45,555 nt of DNA from Burkholderiaceae bacterium. Its GTDB lineage: Bacteria > Pseudomonadota > Gammaproteobacteria > Burkholderiales > Burkholderiaceae_C. The notes under the pieces are model-generated. The model was given only the letters and a program-made list of their open reading frames with translations, was not told where the DNA came from and made no database searches. The DNA lies in contig JACSRS010000076.1 of the NCBI GenBank assembly GCA_014879655.1, positions 1 to 45,555 on the forward strand. Direction: 5' to 3'. Below are positions 9,193-19,800 of the stretch, in pieces. The position numbers were made by a program, and so were the translations under genes. Position 1 is the first letter of the stretch. Every line of letters starts with the position of its first letter.

Positions 9193-10994
9193 TTTCCTAC
9201 GCGCAGAACTTTGAAGACGTCATGCTATGGCGTCTGTTTCACGACATCGGCGCGGGTATTTATGTTGACGTCGGCGCCAATGACCCGGTCGTCGATTCTG
9301 TGACCTGCTGGTTTTATCAGCAGGGATGGCGAGGCATCAATATCGAACCGGTTCCCTCGTGGCACCAGCGCCTGGTGGTGGCCAGACCGGCCGACATCAA
9401 CCTGCAGGTGGCAGTGTCTTGTGAAACGGGGTACGTCACGCTGTACGACGTTCCCAGCACCGGGCTGGCGACGATGAACCAACAGTTTGCCGCCGACCAC
9501 CAGCGCGGCGGAGAGACGGTTTCCGAGATTCGTGTGCAGTCGGTGCAACTGGATGCGTTGCTGGCAGAACATCTTGGTGACTCCACCATTCATTTCCTGA
9601 AAATAGATGTCGAAGGTGCCGAGCGGGATGTGTTGCAGAGCACGCGCCTCGACCGGTTCAGGCCCTGGGTGATCCTCGTGGAGGCCACCGAACCGCGCAG
9701 ACCGGTTCCCAACCATGAAACCTGGGAGCCGTTGCTGACCGACCGCGGCTACGCGTTTGCCTATTTTGACGGGCTGAACCGCTGGTACGTGGCCAAGGAG
9801 CATTCGCACCTGGCGGCGGGGCTCTCGACGCCCCCCAACACCTTTGACGACTTCGTCCGGCACGCGCAGTGGCAGGCACACAAACAGGTTCTGGAGTTGC
9901 AGGACCAGATCCGCCACTTGAACGGCGTCAACGAGCAGTGGCAGCGGCGCACAGCGCAAGTTGAATCCGAGCGGGACGCCTGCCAAAGCGAACTGGCAGG
10001 CCGGATTCAGCAACTGCGGGACGTCGAAAACAGCACATCCTGGCGCATGACAGCACCTGTCCGCAAGTTGCGGCAGCGACTGCGCGCAAGGCCGGTCGAA
10101 GAGGGGGGCTTCCATTTGCCGCCAGTGGCTGAAATTGAGATCGTTGAGCCGGTTGCGCAGCCGCCGAAGCCAGAACCCGCTGCGCCCGAGCCCCAGCACC
10201 CATTGCCGGATTCGCCAGCCCGCTCAGTCACAGCCGGTGACCTGCTGCTGCATCAGATCAGCGCCTATTGGCGGCGTATCGACCATGATGCACTTGGCAA
10301 TGCTGCGCCCGTGCAGCTCAGCTGCCCGTTGTGCGGGCACAACGCGTCTGGCGCAGAGTTTGCGGCGCTCCACGCACAGTGCCGATTTGGCGGCGGGCGG
10401 TTGCAGCGCCACCAGTGCCCGGCTTGCGACGTTATTTTCGGCCCCTCCAAGATGCTGGATCTCAATGCCAGCGAACTGAGCCAGGAATATGACTGGCACT
10501 ATCGCCTGTTTGCCGAGGGCGACTCGACCGCGCAGGAACTCCGGGCGTTCCATTCCCTGGAACCACGGCGGGAGGGCGTCTACCTCAACTATGGCGCCGG
10601 GGCCTGGTCTGCATCGGTGAAGATCTTGCGCGAACAGGGCTGGAATGTGCTGGCGTATGAGCCAACCGGATCTGCACAGAATGCGCCAGCGCTGATCACC
10701 CAGCGCGATCAACTGGCATCGATGCGCTTTGACGGCATTTACTCAAACAACGTGTTGGAGCATTTCCGCCATCCCGTTGACGAACTGCGCTTCCTTTCGG
10801 GGCTGCTGCTGCCAGATGGGAAGATGAGCCACGCAACGCCCTGCTACGAATACCTCTACGAATACACGCGATTTCACCTTTTCTTCTATCTGGGGCGATC
10901 GCGGCAACTGCTGGCCGAGCGGGCCGGGCTGACCTTGTGCAGCTATGAGAGAGATGGTGAATTCATGAACGCGGTGTTTCAGCCGATCCAGTGA
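9189..10994 (+). CDS. two-domain methyltransferase: FkbM-type domain, coiled coil, C-terminal zinc-ribbon SAM methyltransferase
   Basis: 601 residues from ATG 9189, which overlaps the wzt stop as ATGA (ATG 9183 is also possible). Residues 1-195 are an FkbM methyltransferase (MISYAQNFEDVML, YVDVGANDP, FLKIDVEGAE). A coiled coil (about 215-285) ends in STSWRMTAPVRKLRQRLR, a tail often seen in O-antigen enzymes, then a Pro-rich linker (about 310-345). The C-terminal half starts with two zinc-type pairs (CPLC near 379, CPAC near 411) and continues as a SAM-methyltransferase-like fold (YLNYGAGAWS, NVLEHFRHPVDELRFLS). Likely methylates the growing or terminal sugar of the O-antigen; a terminal methyl cap would suit the Wzt recognition domain. 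Which domain does what is unknown. Confidence 0.83.
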   Translation: MISYAQNFEDVMLWRLFHDIGAGIYVDVGANDPVVDSVTCWFYQQGWRGINIEPVPSWHQRLVVARPADINLQVAVSCETGYVTLYDVPSTGLATMNQQFAADHQRGGETVSEIRVQSVQLDALLAEHLGDSTIHFLKIDVEGAERDVLQSTRLDRFRPWVILVEATEPRRPVPNHETWEPLLTDRGYAFAYFDGLNRWYVAKEHSHLAAGLSTPPNTFDDFVRHAQWQAHKQVLELQDQIRHLNGVNEQWQRRTAQVESERDACQSELAGRIQQLRDVENSTSWRMTAPVRKLRQRLRARPVEEGGFHLPPVAEIEIVEPVAQPPKPEPAAPEPQHPLPDSPARSVTAGDLLLHQISAYWRRIDHDALGNAAPVQLSCPLCGHNASGAEFAALHAQCRFGGGRLQRHQCPACDVIFGPSKMLDLNASELSQEYDWHYRLFAEGDSTAQELRAFHSLEPRREGVYLNYGAGAWSASVKILREQGWNVLAYEPTGSAQNAPALITQRDQLASMRFDGIYSNNVLEHFRHPVDELRFLSGLLLPDGKMSHATPCYEYLYEYTRFHLFFYLGRSRQLLAERAGLTLCSYERDGEFMNAVFQPIQ

Positions 10995-13573
10995 CTGCCC
11001 AGATGACCGATACCGCAATCTTCACCATCGTCAGCAACAACTACCTCCATTTCGCCCGGACCCTGTTGCAAAGCGTGGCTCGTCACCATCCGCAGGCCCG
11101 AAGGTACTGTGTCATTGTCGATGTCGACCTTGAGCCCGCCGCTGCATTGCATGACGAGTTCCAGTTGCTGTCCATCGGCGAGCTTGACTTGCCCGATGGC
11201 GACGACTTTCTCTTTCAATACACCGTTCTTGAGCTCAACACTGCGGTCAAGCCCTGGGCATTGCAGCATCTGCTGAAGGCGGGGCACGACAGAGTCATCT
11301 ACATCGACCCGGATATCCAGCTCTACCGTCCCATGGACGAGGTCACCGGCTTGCTGGCCAGTGAGAGCGCCCAGATCGTTCTCACCCCTCACCTGCTGGC
11401 GCCGATCGAAGACGACGCCCACCCCGGCGAACTCGATATCCGCCGAGCGGGCACCTACAACCTGGGCTTCTGCGCGGTCCGCAACACACCCGACACGCAC
11501 CGGTTTCTGGTCTGGTGGCAGGGCAAGCTCCGGCGCGATTGTGTGGTTGCGCACGACCGCGGGGTTTTTGTCGATCAGAGCTGGGTCGATCTGGTGCCAG
11601 GCTTGTTCGATCGTGTGGCGATCTTGCGGCACCCAGGCTACAACGTTGCCTATTGGAACCTTGCCCAGCGCCAATTCTCGGGCCAACCTGGCGACTTCCC
11701 GGGCTACAGAGTCAACGGGCAGCCTCTGGTGTTCTTTCACTTCAGCGGCCTCAACCCCCTGTCACCCGGCAAACTTTCCAAGCACCAGAGCCGGTACACC
11801 CTTGAAAGCACTCCGGTGCAGGTGCAGTCGCTGGTCGCAGACTATTGCGAGCGAGTGATCGGCAACGGTATCGATGCCTACGGCAAACTGCCCTACGGCT
11901 TCGGGTGTTTTCAGGATGGTTCGGCGATCACGGACGCCCAGCGCGCACGGTTTCGCACCGGCGCATCGCTGCGCCGGCAATCCGCAGGCAAGCCGTTCGC
12001 CAGGCCCGAACTGTTCAAGAGCGGGCAATATTCGGCCGTCCAGGCGGCAACCACCTCGCAGGCCGCATCGGATCTGCCGTTCAGCCTCGGCGGTCGACGC
12101 CTGCAGCGCATCTACCGGGAATTGCTGGGCCGTGCCCCTGATGACCAGGCCATTGCAGCCCGACTCAACGCTTGTGCATCGTCGCCCGGCGCGCTGAAGA
12201 CCTTGCTGTCGGTCGGCCTTTCCACCGAGGCGCGCAGCAGGCCTGGCTGGCTGCATCGGTTGATCAGCCTTGCTGCCGAGGTCGGTCTGACCCCCCGCTG
12301 GATGAAGGAGCACGTGCTGACGCCTCTGCTCCGGTGGTTACCCCAGCCGTCAATGCCGGAACCGCTGACGGATGCAAGCCCGCCTTCTTCCGGTGCCGCA
12401 CCGGGCGGGCGCCTTCAGCGCCTCGCGGGCATGCCTGCACCCGATGCAGCCTTCGCGCCGGGCATCAATATCGTGGGCTATGTCCGGGCCGAACTCGGTC
12501 TGGGTGAAGCCGTCCGGTCTCTCGCTCGTGCCTGTCACGCAGACACCATTCCGTTTTCGCTGACCGACGTGGGCTATCAGAGCCAGAACCTGCAACGCGA
12601 TACCAGCATCGAGCATATGGCCACCGCAGAGCGGTTCGCCATCGACCTGCTGTACGTCAACGCCGACCAGACCCCTGCAACTGTTGCCCAGTTGCATGCG
12701 AGTGGCAGGTCGCCCGGTCGATACACCATCGGTTTCTGGCACTGGGAGCAGCCCGAGTTGCCGCAGCAACTGTTGGGCGCTTTTGCGCACGTCGACGAAG
12801 TCTGGGTCCCATCCACTTTTGTGCGTGATGCCGTCGCTGCAGTATCACCGGTGCCGGTGTACCAGCTGCCGCATGCCGTCGAATTCGAACCCGGTCCGCA
12901 AGCCAGCCGAGCCGCGTTTGCGCTCCCGGACAACCGGATGCTGATACTGGTGATGTACGACTTCCACTCGTACCAGTACCGCAAGAACCCGCAGGCGGCC
13001 ATTGCTGCGTTCCGGCAGGCGGCCCGGCAATACCCCGAAATGGGCCTGGTGATCAAGACCATCAACGGTCAGCACCATGCCCAGGCACTCGCCGAACTGC
13101 GCGCCAGCGTGGCAGATCTGCCGCACGTTTACTTCATCGATGAATTCCTGACCCGCCAGCAGACCTGGGACCTCCAGTCATGCTGCGATGTCCTGCTGTC
13201 ACTGCATCGCGCCGAGGGATTTGGGCTGGCGCCCGCCGAAATGATGCGGCTGGGCAAACCGGTCGTGGCAACGGGCTGGTCGGCCAACATGGACTTCATG
13301 AACCCTGAAAACTCCATGCCGGTCCGCTACAGGCTCCAGCCGCTGGCCGAAGACGTCGGCGCCTACAAGGCAGGCCCTTTATGGGCCGAGGCCGACATTG
13401 ATCACGCCGCCGCTTGCCTGGTGCAATTGGCAACCGACCCCGCCCTCGCTCAGCGACTGGGCCGCCAGGCTGCGCTGGACATCCGGCGCCAGCTCGCACC
13501 AGTCGCGGTGGGCCGCCTCGTCAGCAAGCGTTTGCGGATGCTGGCACGGTGGTATCCACCGCTGGCCAACTGA
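10991..13573 (+). CDS. bifunctional glycosyltransferase with central DUF4214-like segment
   Basis: 860 residues. The start GTG 10991 overlaps the preceding TGA (GTGA); ATG 11003 is an alternative. Residues 1 to about 290 look like a nucleotide-sugar transferase with a metal-binding DxD in YIDPDIQLYRP. Residues about 370-416 (LQRIYRELLGRAPDDQAIAA) match the DUF4214 pattern, also found at the N-terminus of the S-layer-like protein encoded next. Residues about 490-850 are a GT-B, GT4-type transferase (GINIVGYVRAELGLGEAVR, FGLAPAEMMRLGKPVVATGW, with the family EGFG...E motif). It ends the Wzm/Wzt operon. Probable role is adding two different sugars to the O-antigen or its cap; action on the S-layer protein is an alternative. 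Confidence 0.85.
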   Translation: MTAQMTDTAIFTIVSNNYLHFARTLLQSVARHHPQARRYCVIVDVDLEPAAALHDEFQLLSIGELDLPDGDDFLFQYTVLELNTAVKPWALQHLLKAGHDRVIYIDPDIQLYRPMDEVTGLLASESAQIVLTPHLLAPIEDDAHPGELDIRRAGTYNLGFCAVRNTPDTHRFLVWWQGKLRRDCVVAHDRGVFVDQSWVDLVPGLFDRVAILRHPGYNVAYWNLAQRQFSGQPGDFPGYRVNGQPLVFFHFSGLNPLSPGKLSKHQSRYTLESTPVQVQSLVADYCERVIGNGIDAYGKLPYGFGCFQDGSAITDAQRARFRTGASLRRQSAGKPFARPELFKSGQYSAVQAATTSQAASDLPFSLGGRRLQRIYRELLGRAPDDQAIAARLNACASSPGALKTLLSVGLSTEARSRPGWLHRLISLAAEVGLTPRWMKEHVLTPLLRWLPQPSMPEPLTDASPPSSGAAPGGRLQRLAGMPAPDAAFAPGINIVGYVRAELGLGEAVRSLARACHADTIPFSLTDVGYQSQNLQRDTSIEHMATAERFAIDLLYVNADQTPATVAQLHASGRSPGRYTIGFWHWEQPELPQQLLGAFAHVDEVWVPSTFVRDAVAAVSPVPVYQLPHAVEFEPGPQASRAAFALPDNRMLILVMYDFHSYQYRKNPQAAIAAFRQAARQYPEMGLVIKTINGQHHAQALAELRASVADLPHVYFIDEFLTRQQTWDLQSCCDVLLSLHRAEGFGLAPAEMMRLGKPVVATGWSANMDFMNPENSMPVRYRLQPLAEDVGAYKAGPLWAEADIDHAAACLVQLATDPALAQRLGRQAALDIRRQLAPVAVGRLVSKRLRMLARWYPPLAN

Positions 13574-13592
13574 ATCGCAGGCCACTCCCGTG

Positions 13593-13602
13593 CCGTTAAC
13601 GG
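13593..13602. repeat. 10-bp palindrome after the glycosyltransferase gene
   Basis: CCGTTAACGG is a perfect palindrome 20 bases after the glycosyltransferase stop. It is too short and lacks a T-run, so it is a weak terminator candidate at best and could equally be a protein-binding site. It lies in the 275-base gap between the glycosyltransferase and S-layer-like genes. Confidence 0.3.
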
Positions 13603-13660
13603 TTGCCCCAGCTGTTGTAAAAATGCAAATCGGGCGGCCCGCGGTGGCTATTCTTCAAAA

Positions 13661-13676
13661 TGTGATGTTCATCACA
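13661..13676. promoter_or_regulatory. Crp-type operator upstream of the S-layer-like gene
   Basis: TGTGATGTTCATCACA is a perfect inverted repeat matching the CRP consensus TGTGA-N6-TCACA. It is centred at 13668.5. A TATATT hexamer at 13697-13702 would serve as the -10 element with a start near 13709, placing the operator centre at about -41. This is the position of class II CRP-activated promoters, where the activator replaces the -35 contact; no good -35 hexamer is seen, as expected. I saw no second copy this good elsewhere in the window. The local Crp-type regulator has a matching recognition helix. Confidence 0.8.
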
Positions 13677-13685
13677 TGGATTGCG

Positions 13686-13706
13686 GCTCAATGCTCTATA
13701 TTGAGC
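13686..13706. repeat. 7-bp inverted repeat overlapping the -10 region
   Basis: Arms GCTCAAT (13686-13692) and ATTGAGC (13700-13706) are perfect complements separated by seven bases. The repeat covers the proposed -10 hexamer, so a protein bound here would block RNA polymerase; it could be a repressor operator. It is mostly upstream of the predicted transcript start, which argues against an RNA hairpin. Confidence 0.45.
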
Positions 13707-13709
13707 ACC
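13697..13709 (+). promoter_or_regulatory. -10 element and predicted transcription start of the S-layer-like gene
   Basis: TATATT (five of six bases of the sigma70 -10 consensus) at 13697-13702, predicted start at about 13709, giving a 5' leader of about 140 bases. The position is inferred from the spacing to the Crp site. Confidence 0.55.
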
Positions 13710-13835
13710 AAGTCCCATTGGGGGCGGTGTGTGGATAAAACCACATATAGAAGACTGAGGCTGTTGGCGGGTGGCTCCGGACGGGTGTCTTGGGCTAGAC
13801 TGCCAAAGTCTTTGTAGTAGACAACTTTTTTCACT

Positions 13836-13841
13836 AAGGAG
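13836..13841 (+). promoter_or_regulatory. strong ribosome binding site of the S-layer-like gene
   Basis: AAGGAG lies seven bases before ATG 13849 and fixes that start. Reading the frame further upstream (to 13771) adds residues that do not resemble any secreted protein. The strength of the site fits a very abundant product. Confidence 0.85.
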
Positions 13842-13848
13842 CTTTCAT

Positions 13849-16800
13849 ATGGCTGCTATCAGCACCCCGGATCTGTACAAGGCTTATTTGGCCTACTTTG
13901 GCCGTCCGCCCGACCTCACGGGTCTGGGCTATTTCAGCAACAAGACCGAGGCTGAGGTCATTGCAACGTTCAGCGCCTCGCCCGAGTCGCAAAACCTTTT
14001 CGGCAGCCTGCCGATCCCCCAGCAGATCAACGCGATCTACAACAACCTGTTCAACCGTGATGCAGAGCCGGCCGGTCTGGAGTACTGGACGACCCAGCTG
14101 ACGCTCGGCAACATCACGCTGGCCGAGGCCTCGATGGCCATCCTGCGTGGCGCGCAAGGCACCGATGCTCAGACCGTTACCGCCAAGTACAACGCCCAGG
14201 TGGCTTTCACCGATGCGCTCGACACCTCGGCCGAAATCGCTGCCTACTCCGGCACCGAAGCCGCCGATGACGGCCGCGCCTTCCTGGCCACGGTTGACTA
14301 CCAGAACATCCCGACCAATGCCGAAGTGCAGGCCGCTGTTCTGGTCGCCACCACGCCCAACCCGCCCGTCACGCCGGTCCCCACGCTGGACATCGCTGTC
14401 AGCTCGACCACGGTCAACGAAGGCGGCACGGTCGTCTTCACGGTCGTGACGACCAACGTCGCCGCCGGCACCACCTATGTCTACAACCTCGACGGCGTCA
14501 GCGCAGCTGACATCGTCGGCGGCAACCTGTCCGGCACCGTCGTCATCGACAGCACCGGCAAGGGCTACGTCACCGTGGGCGTTACCAGCGACCTGCTGAC
14601 CGAAGGCAACGAAACCATGACGATGGTGATCGGCTCGTCGACGTCTGTTGGCGTCACGATCGAAGACACCTCGGTCACCCCGCCGCCGCCCCCGGTTGTG
14701 GACCAGACCTACGTGCTCACCGTCAACGCTGACGTCATCCACGCCGGTGCTGGCAACGACACGTTCGTTGGCACGCAGAACACCCTGCAGCTCGGCGACA
14801 GCCTGTTCGGCGGCGAAGGCAACGACACGCTCGACCTGTCCATCAGCGGCTCTGGTTCCTACGTCAACGGCTTTGCCACCGACAGCGTCGAGACCGTCAA
14901 GGTCAAGTCCCTGTCCACCTCGGACAGCACACTCGATGTGTCCGACGTCAAAGGCCCCGTGACCCTGATGTCCAACGAAACCGACGGTGCCTCGCTGACC
15001 TTCCATGACGTTCAGAGCATCAACGCCACCAACATCGTGGTGGTTGATACCGACGAATCGCATACGTTCCAGTACGACGTGGGCAACTCGGCCTCGAACA
15101 ACGACGTCGCTGAAATCGCCGTGCAGGAAATGCGCGCCGGCAGTTTCATCACGCTTGAAAACAACGGCACACCGGGCCAGTCGTTCGTCGACCAGATCAT
15201 TCTGGACTCCGCCGTTCGCGCCGATCCGGGCGTGCAGCCGTCCAACACGTTCAAGAACGACATGGGCCTGCGCGCCGGTGACGACCTCGACACGCTGACC
15301 ATCGTTGGCGACGCCGACCTCCTGATCACCAACGTTCTGGACCAGAACATCTCCCTGGTCGACGCCCACGCCCACACCGGTGCGCAAGGGGTCAACAGCG
15401 AAGTGCAGAACATCATCGGCAACCATTGGGAGCTGGAGCTGGACATGTCCAACTCCAACGATGGTCAGCCTTTCGCGGCCGACGGCGTTGCTGAAGTGAC
15501 CGTTCGCGGCTCGCAAGGCGACAACAAGATCGACTTCGGCAGCAACAACGGCCACGATGCAGGCACCACCCACAACAACAAGATCGTTGACTTCAACGGT
15601 GGCGCGGGCGTGCAAGACATCGACTCGTCCGCGTTCGTCGGCAACGACTGGCTGCGCACGGGTTCCGGCGAAGCTTCCGTCAATTCCGGTGCCGGCAACG
15701 ACACCGTGCTGACCGGCGCGCTGAACGACGTCGTCATCGCAGGTGCGGGCAACGACATGCTGGTTGACCAGGGTTCCACCTCCAACCTGTTCAACCACGG
15801 CAACATCTACAACCCCTGGTACTCGTCCAATGGCAACCAGTTCGACCTCGGCGCTGGCAACGACAACCTGACGGTTCTGGGCAACTCCAACAACACCGTG
15901 TCCGCCGGTGACGGCAACGACGTCATCAGCGTCGCGGGCAGCGTTGTCGACGGTTTTGCAAACGACCAGGTGTTCACCAACGTCATCAGCAACTACGACC
16001 TGGGCAACGGCAACGACCAGATCACCATCGGTGACAGCTATCGTGAAGGCCAGATTGACTTCTGGGCCGGCTCGCGCGGCAGCAACTACGTTTCTGGCGG
16101 TGCCGGCAACGACGCTATCAGCATCTTCCGTGATGGTGACCAGACCGTGATGGCCGGTGAAGGCAACGACGTTGTCCGCATCATCCAGGACGAGAACCAG
16201 TACAGCAGCGACCACTTTGATGGCACCACCCGCGACGGCAACCACTACGTGGACCTCGGCGACGGCAACGACAACCTGTTGATCACCGGCCGCAGCAACA
16301 CGCTGCTGACCACCGTCGTCATCGGCGGTTCCGGCAACGACGTCGTGCGCATCGACCAGGACCATGAGCTGAACGCCGACCTCGGCACGGGCAACGACTC
16401 GCTGCAACTGCGTGCCGAAGACCTGCAGAGCGACGACACCATCGACGGTGGCGCAGGCTATGACACCATCATCCTGAGCAACACCACCTACGGCGTGCAA
16501 ACCGGCCAGGTGCTGGCTTCCGAGACCCGCAAGGTCTCGCACGTTGAGCAGTTCAACCTGCTCGACGCCGGCATCGTGCTGACCGTCACCGACAACCTGG
16601 TGGACACCGCCGACAACAAGACGCTGACGGTCGACACCACCGGTTCGTCGTACAACGGCGATGTCACGCTGCCCATCGCGCTGCCCAATACCCTGTTCCA
16701 GGGCATGCTGTGGAACACCTACAGCCTGTGGGATGTGACCAACAACCTCACCAGCAACCTGGTGGCCGAGCGCACGCCGAACCCGGATCCGCTGCTGGCT

Positions 16801-19800
16801 GGCAACTCCAGCAACGACCTGGTGTTCTTCGTCTACGCACCCAACGTCTTCGTCCCCGCGCAAACCGTGGACCTGACCGCGCTGAACACTGTCGACTACA
16901 CCTTCGTCCTGACCGGTGGTGGTCTGCGTGACATCGTGATCGTCGACGAAGACGCACTGTCCACCGACCTGTACCTCAACTTTGACGGCGGCGCTGGCGC
17001 TGGCGGCGCTGACGCTCGCGAAGGCTGGGCTTTCACCGACACCCTGCAAGTGGTGAACGGTGCCAACATGACCGTGCAGGATCTGGAAAATGTGTTTGAC
17101 ATGGAGATCATCGATCTGGTCTCCACGCTGAACGCTTCCCAGACCTGGAACGTCGAGCTCGACAACCACGTCATCAACCAGCCCACCGGCACCAACGTGC
17201 TGACCATTCGTGTTGACCCGACCGTGCCCGCTGGCAGCAACGTTTACGTCACCTTCTCTGAAGACGACGTCAACCTCGCCACCAACGACGTCATCGTCGA
17301 GCGCAACGCCAACGTCAACGTGTACGTGGTGATCCGTGACTCCAACGGCAACGAAGTGGTGCACCTGGTCACCGAAGACCAGTACAACCGCACAGTCGAT
17401 GCATTCGAGTTCGCCAACACCGGCTTCCACGTCATCGTGAACAGCCAGCTGCTCTTCACCACGAGCTCCGACAACCTGTTTGGCAATGACGGCAGCAACA
17501 CCTTCATCGCCACCTCGATCAATCAGGTGCAGAACTCCGACATCGTCGACGGCAACGTGTACGTCATCGATCCGGACAACGTCACTGTGGTTCCGGGCGA
17601 TGACTCGTCGGACGACTTCGACACGGTTGAACTGCAGTTCGCAGTCGCGAACCAGAACGACAACCTGTGGGAGCAACTGAACGACGTGTCGATCTGGGAC
17701 GTTGAGCAAATCCGCTTCAACACCCAGAACCAGGTGCAGATGAACGGTCTGGGCGGTGAAGACTTCGCGATTGGCCTGGAATACCTGACCACCGGCATCG
17801 CCAGCGATCGCCTGCTCAACATGGAGCGCAGCGGCTTGGTGTTCACGCTGAACGCCGGCAACGACTACCTGTCGGTGAGCGATTACGGCGACTTCCAGCG
17901 CGGTTCGTTCTACGCCACGGTTTCCGGCGGTGAAGGCCGTGACACGGTCGTCGGTTCGATGGGCAATGACGTCCTGACGCTGGGTCTGGTGGAAGCGGTC
18001 AACGCCGGTTCCGGCGACGACTCCGTGTACTTCTCGACCGGCGGCACGATGCTGGAAAACAGCATTGGCGGCAACGACGGCGACGTCAGCGTCGACATGG
18101 GCATGGGCGAAGACTACCTGCAACTCGACAACAACGGTACCAACGGCACCGTGACGGTCTGGAACGCTGAAGACATCCAAGGCGGCGCCGGCATGGACAC
18201 CATCGTGGCCTATATCAATGCAAGCTCGACCTACGGTTCGGGTACGGCTTCGATGGAAATCTACGGCGCCAATGACGATGACCACATTACGGCCTTCGGC
18301 ACCTCCGGCACGTCTGTCTCTGTCTGGGGCGAGAACGGCAACGACACCATCAATGTCGATACCTCCAACCCGGGCAGCGGCTATGGTTTCTCGAACTATG
18401 TCTATGTCAGCGGTGGCAGCGGCAACGACGTGATCAATGTCGGTTCCTCTTCGCCCGCCTATGTTGAAGTCGACGGCGACAACGGCAATGACGTGATCAA
18501 CGTCTTTGCCAGCCAGTTCGCAGATGTTGACGGCGGCAGCGACAACGACGTGATCTCGGTCACCGTCGGCACCACCATCTGGGGCAACAGCGTCGACGCT
18601 GACGCATCGGTTGGCGGCGGCAGTGGCAACGATGACCTCACCGTCAGGGTGCAGGACGACGCAACCGTCTGGGGTGGCAGCGGTAACGACGTCATCTCCG
18701 TGACCTCTGACAACGACATCGCCAACGGTTCGGGTTCTGCTGGTTCCTACGTCTACGGCGAAGCGGGCAATGACACCATCAGCGTCTTCAGCCCCAACGA
18801 CACCGACACGCCTTTCACCATCACCGGTGGCCAGGGCAATGACCTGATCCAGTTGGGCGGCAACCGCAACGGCGTTGACACGCTGATGTTCGGCAACATT
18901 GCGTACTCTGCCTATCAGGTGGCGAGCAATGACCAGGGTCTGGATCACATCACCGGCTTCCAGTTCGAGAATTCGATCGTCGGTGGTGACCCGGTGCCTC
19001 TGACGCAAGACTTCATGAACTTCAGCGCGTTCCTGGGCAACACCATCAACACCGCGAATGAAATCGTGGTCGCTGGTACCTGGACCCGTGGCACGACCGA
19101 AGTGGCCAACACGGCAGCCGGCAACTCCATCGTGGTTCTGTCGGCACCTGCTGGCAGCAACTACGTGCTGGATGCCAATGACTTCAGCGTCAACCTGCCC
19201 AACACCATTCAGCTGAACGATAACAGTCGTGCAGTCGTGGTGGTGGGTCAGGACCAGACCGGCAGCGGTTCGGGCATCTCTGACTTTGACGTGTACTACG
19301 TCCAGGACATCGATTCCGGCGCTGGCCAGACCTGGGCCGTGACCAAGGTTGCAGATGTGCAGGGCGCCACGCGCGTCGGCATCAGCGAAGTGCTCGACAA
19401 CCTGACCGCCGGCCTGGCCGACGCAATGGTGGTCACGCCGACCAACACGACCATCAACGCCGGTAACGACCTGAACGACCTGACGGTCGTCTGGACGGAC
19501 CACGTGACGACGGGCGTATCGGTGATCAACTTCGATCCGCAGATCTCGGGCGCCCCCAACCACGAAGACATGTTCGACTTCTTCGCTGGAAGCAACAACT
19601 TCTTCGATGCGGGCACCCTGTTCTTTGACGTGAACGTGAACTCCAACACGGTTTACCTGATCAACAACGATGCAAACCCTGTTGGTGATGTGTCGACGTC
19701 AGGCGCCGGTGGTGACAAGTTCGTGATTTCGAACGGTGACGACGCGATCCTGTTGGCGGCTTCCAGCAATGGCAGCACCACGGCCAACGTCTACCACATG

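Noticed and set aside
13661-13676. Reading the operator as an FNR site.
   Set aside because: FNR sites read TTGAT-N4-ATCAA. The bases here are TGTGA/TCACA, and the local regulator has no Fe-S cysteines and a CRP-like recognition helix.
15660-18890. Many similar short repeats that could be mistaken for a CRISPR or tandem-repeat array.
   Set aside because: They encode RTX nonapeptides in frame, vary in sequence and spacing, and have no constant repeat-spacer structure.
13834-19563. A 1909-codon open frame on the minus strand, antisense to the S-layer-like gene.
   Set aside because: It is the mirror of a repetitive gene whose codons are almost all C-ending (GGC AAC GAC and similar). This removes stop codons on the other strand. 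The translation is Val/Asp/His-rich and matches no family.
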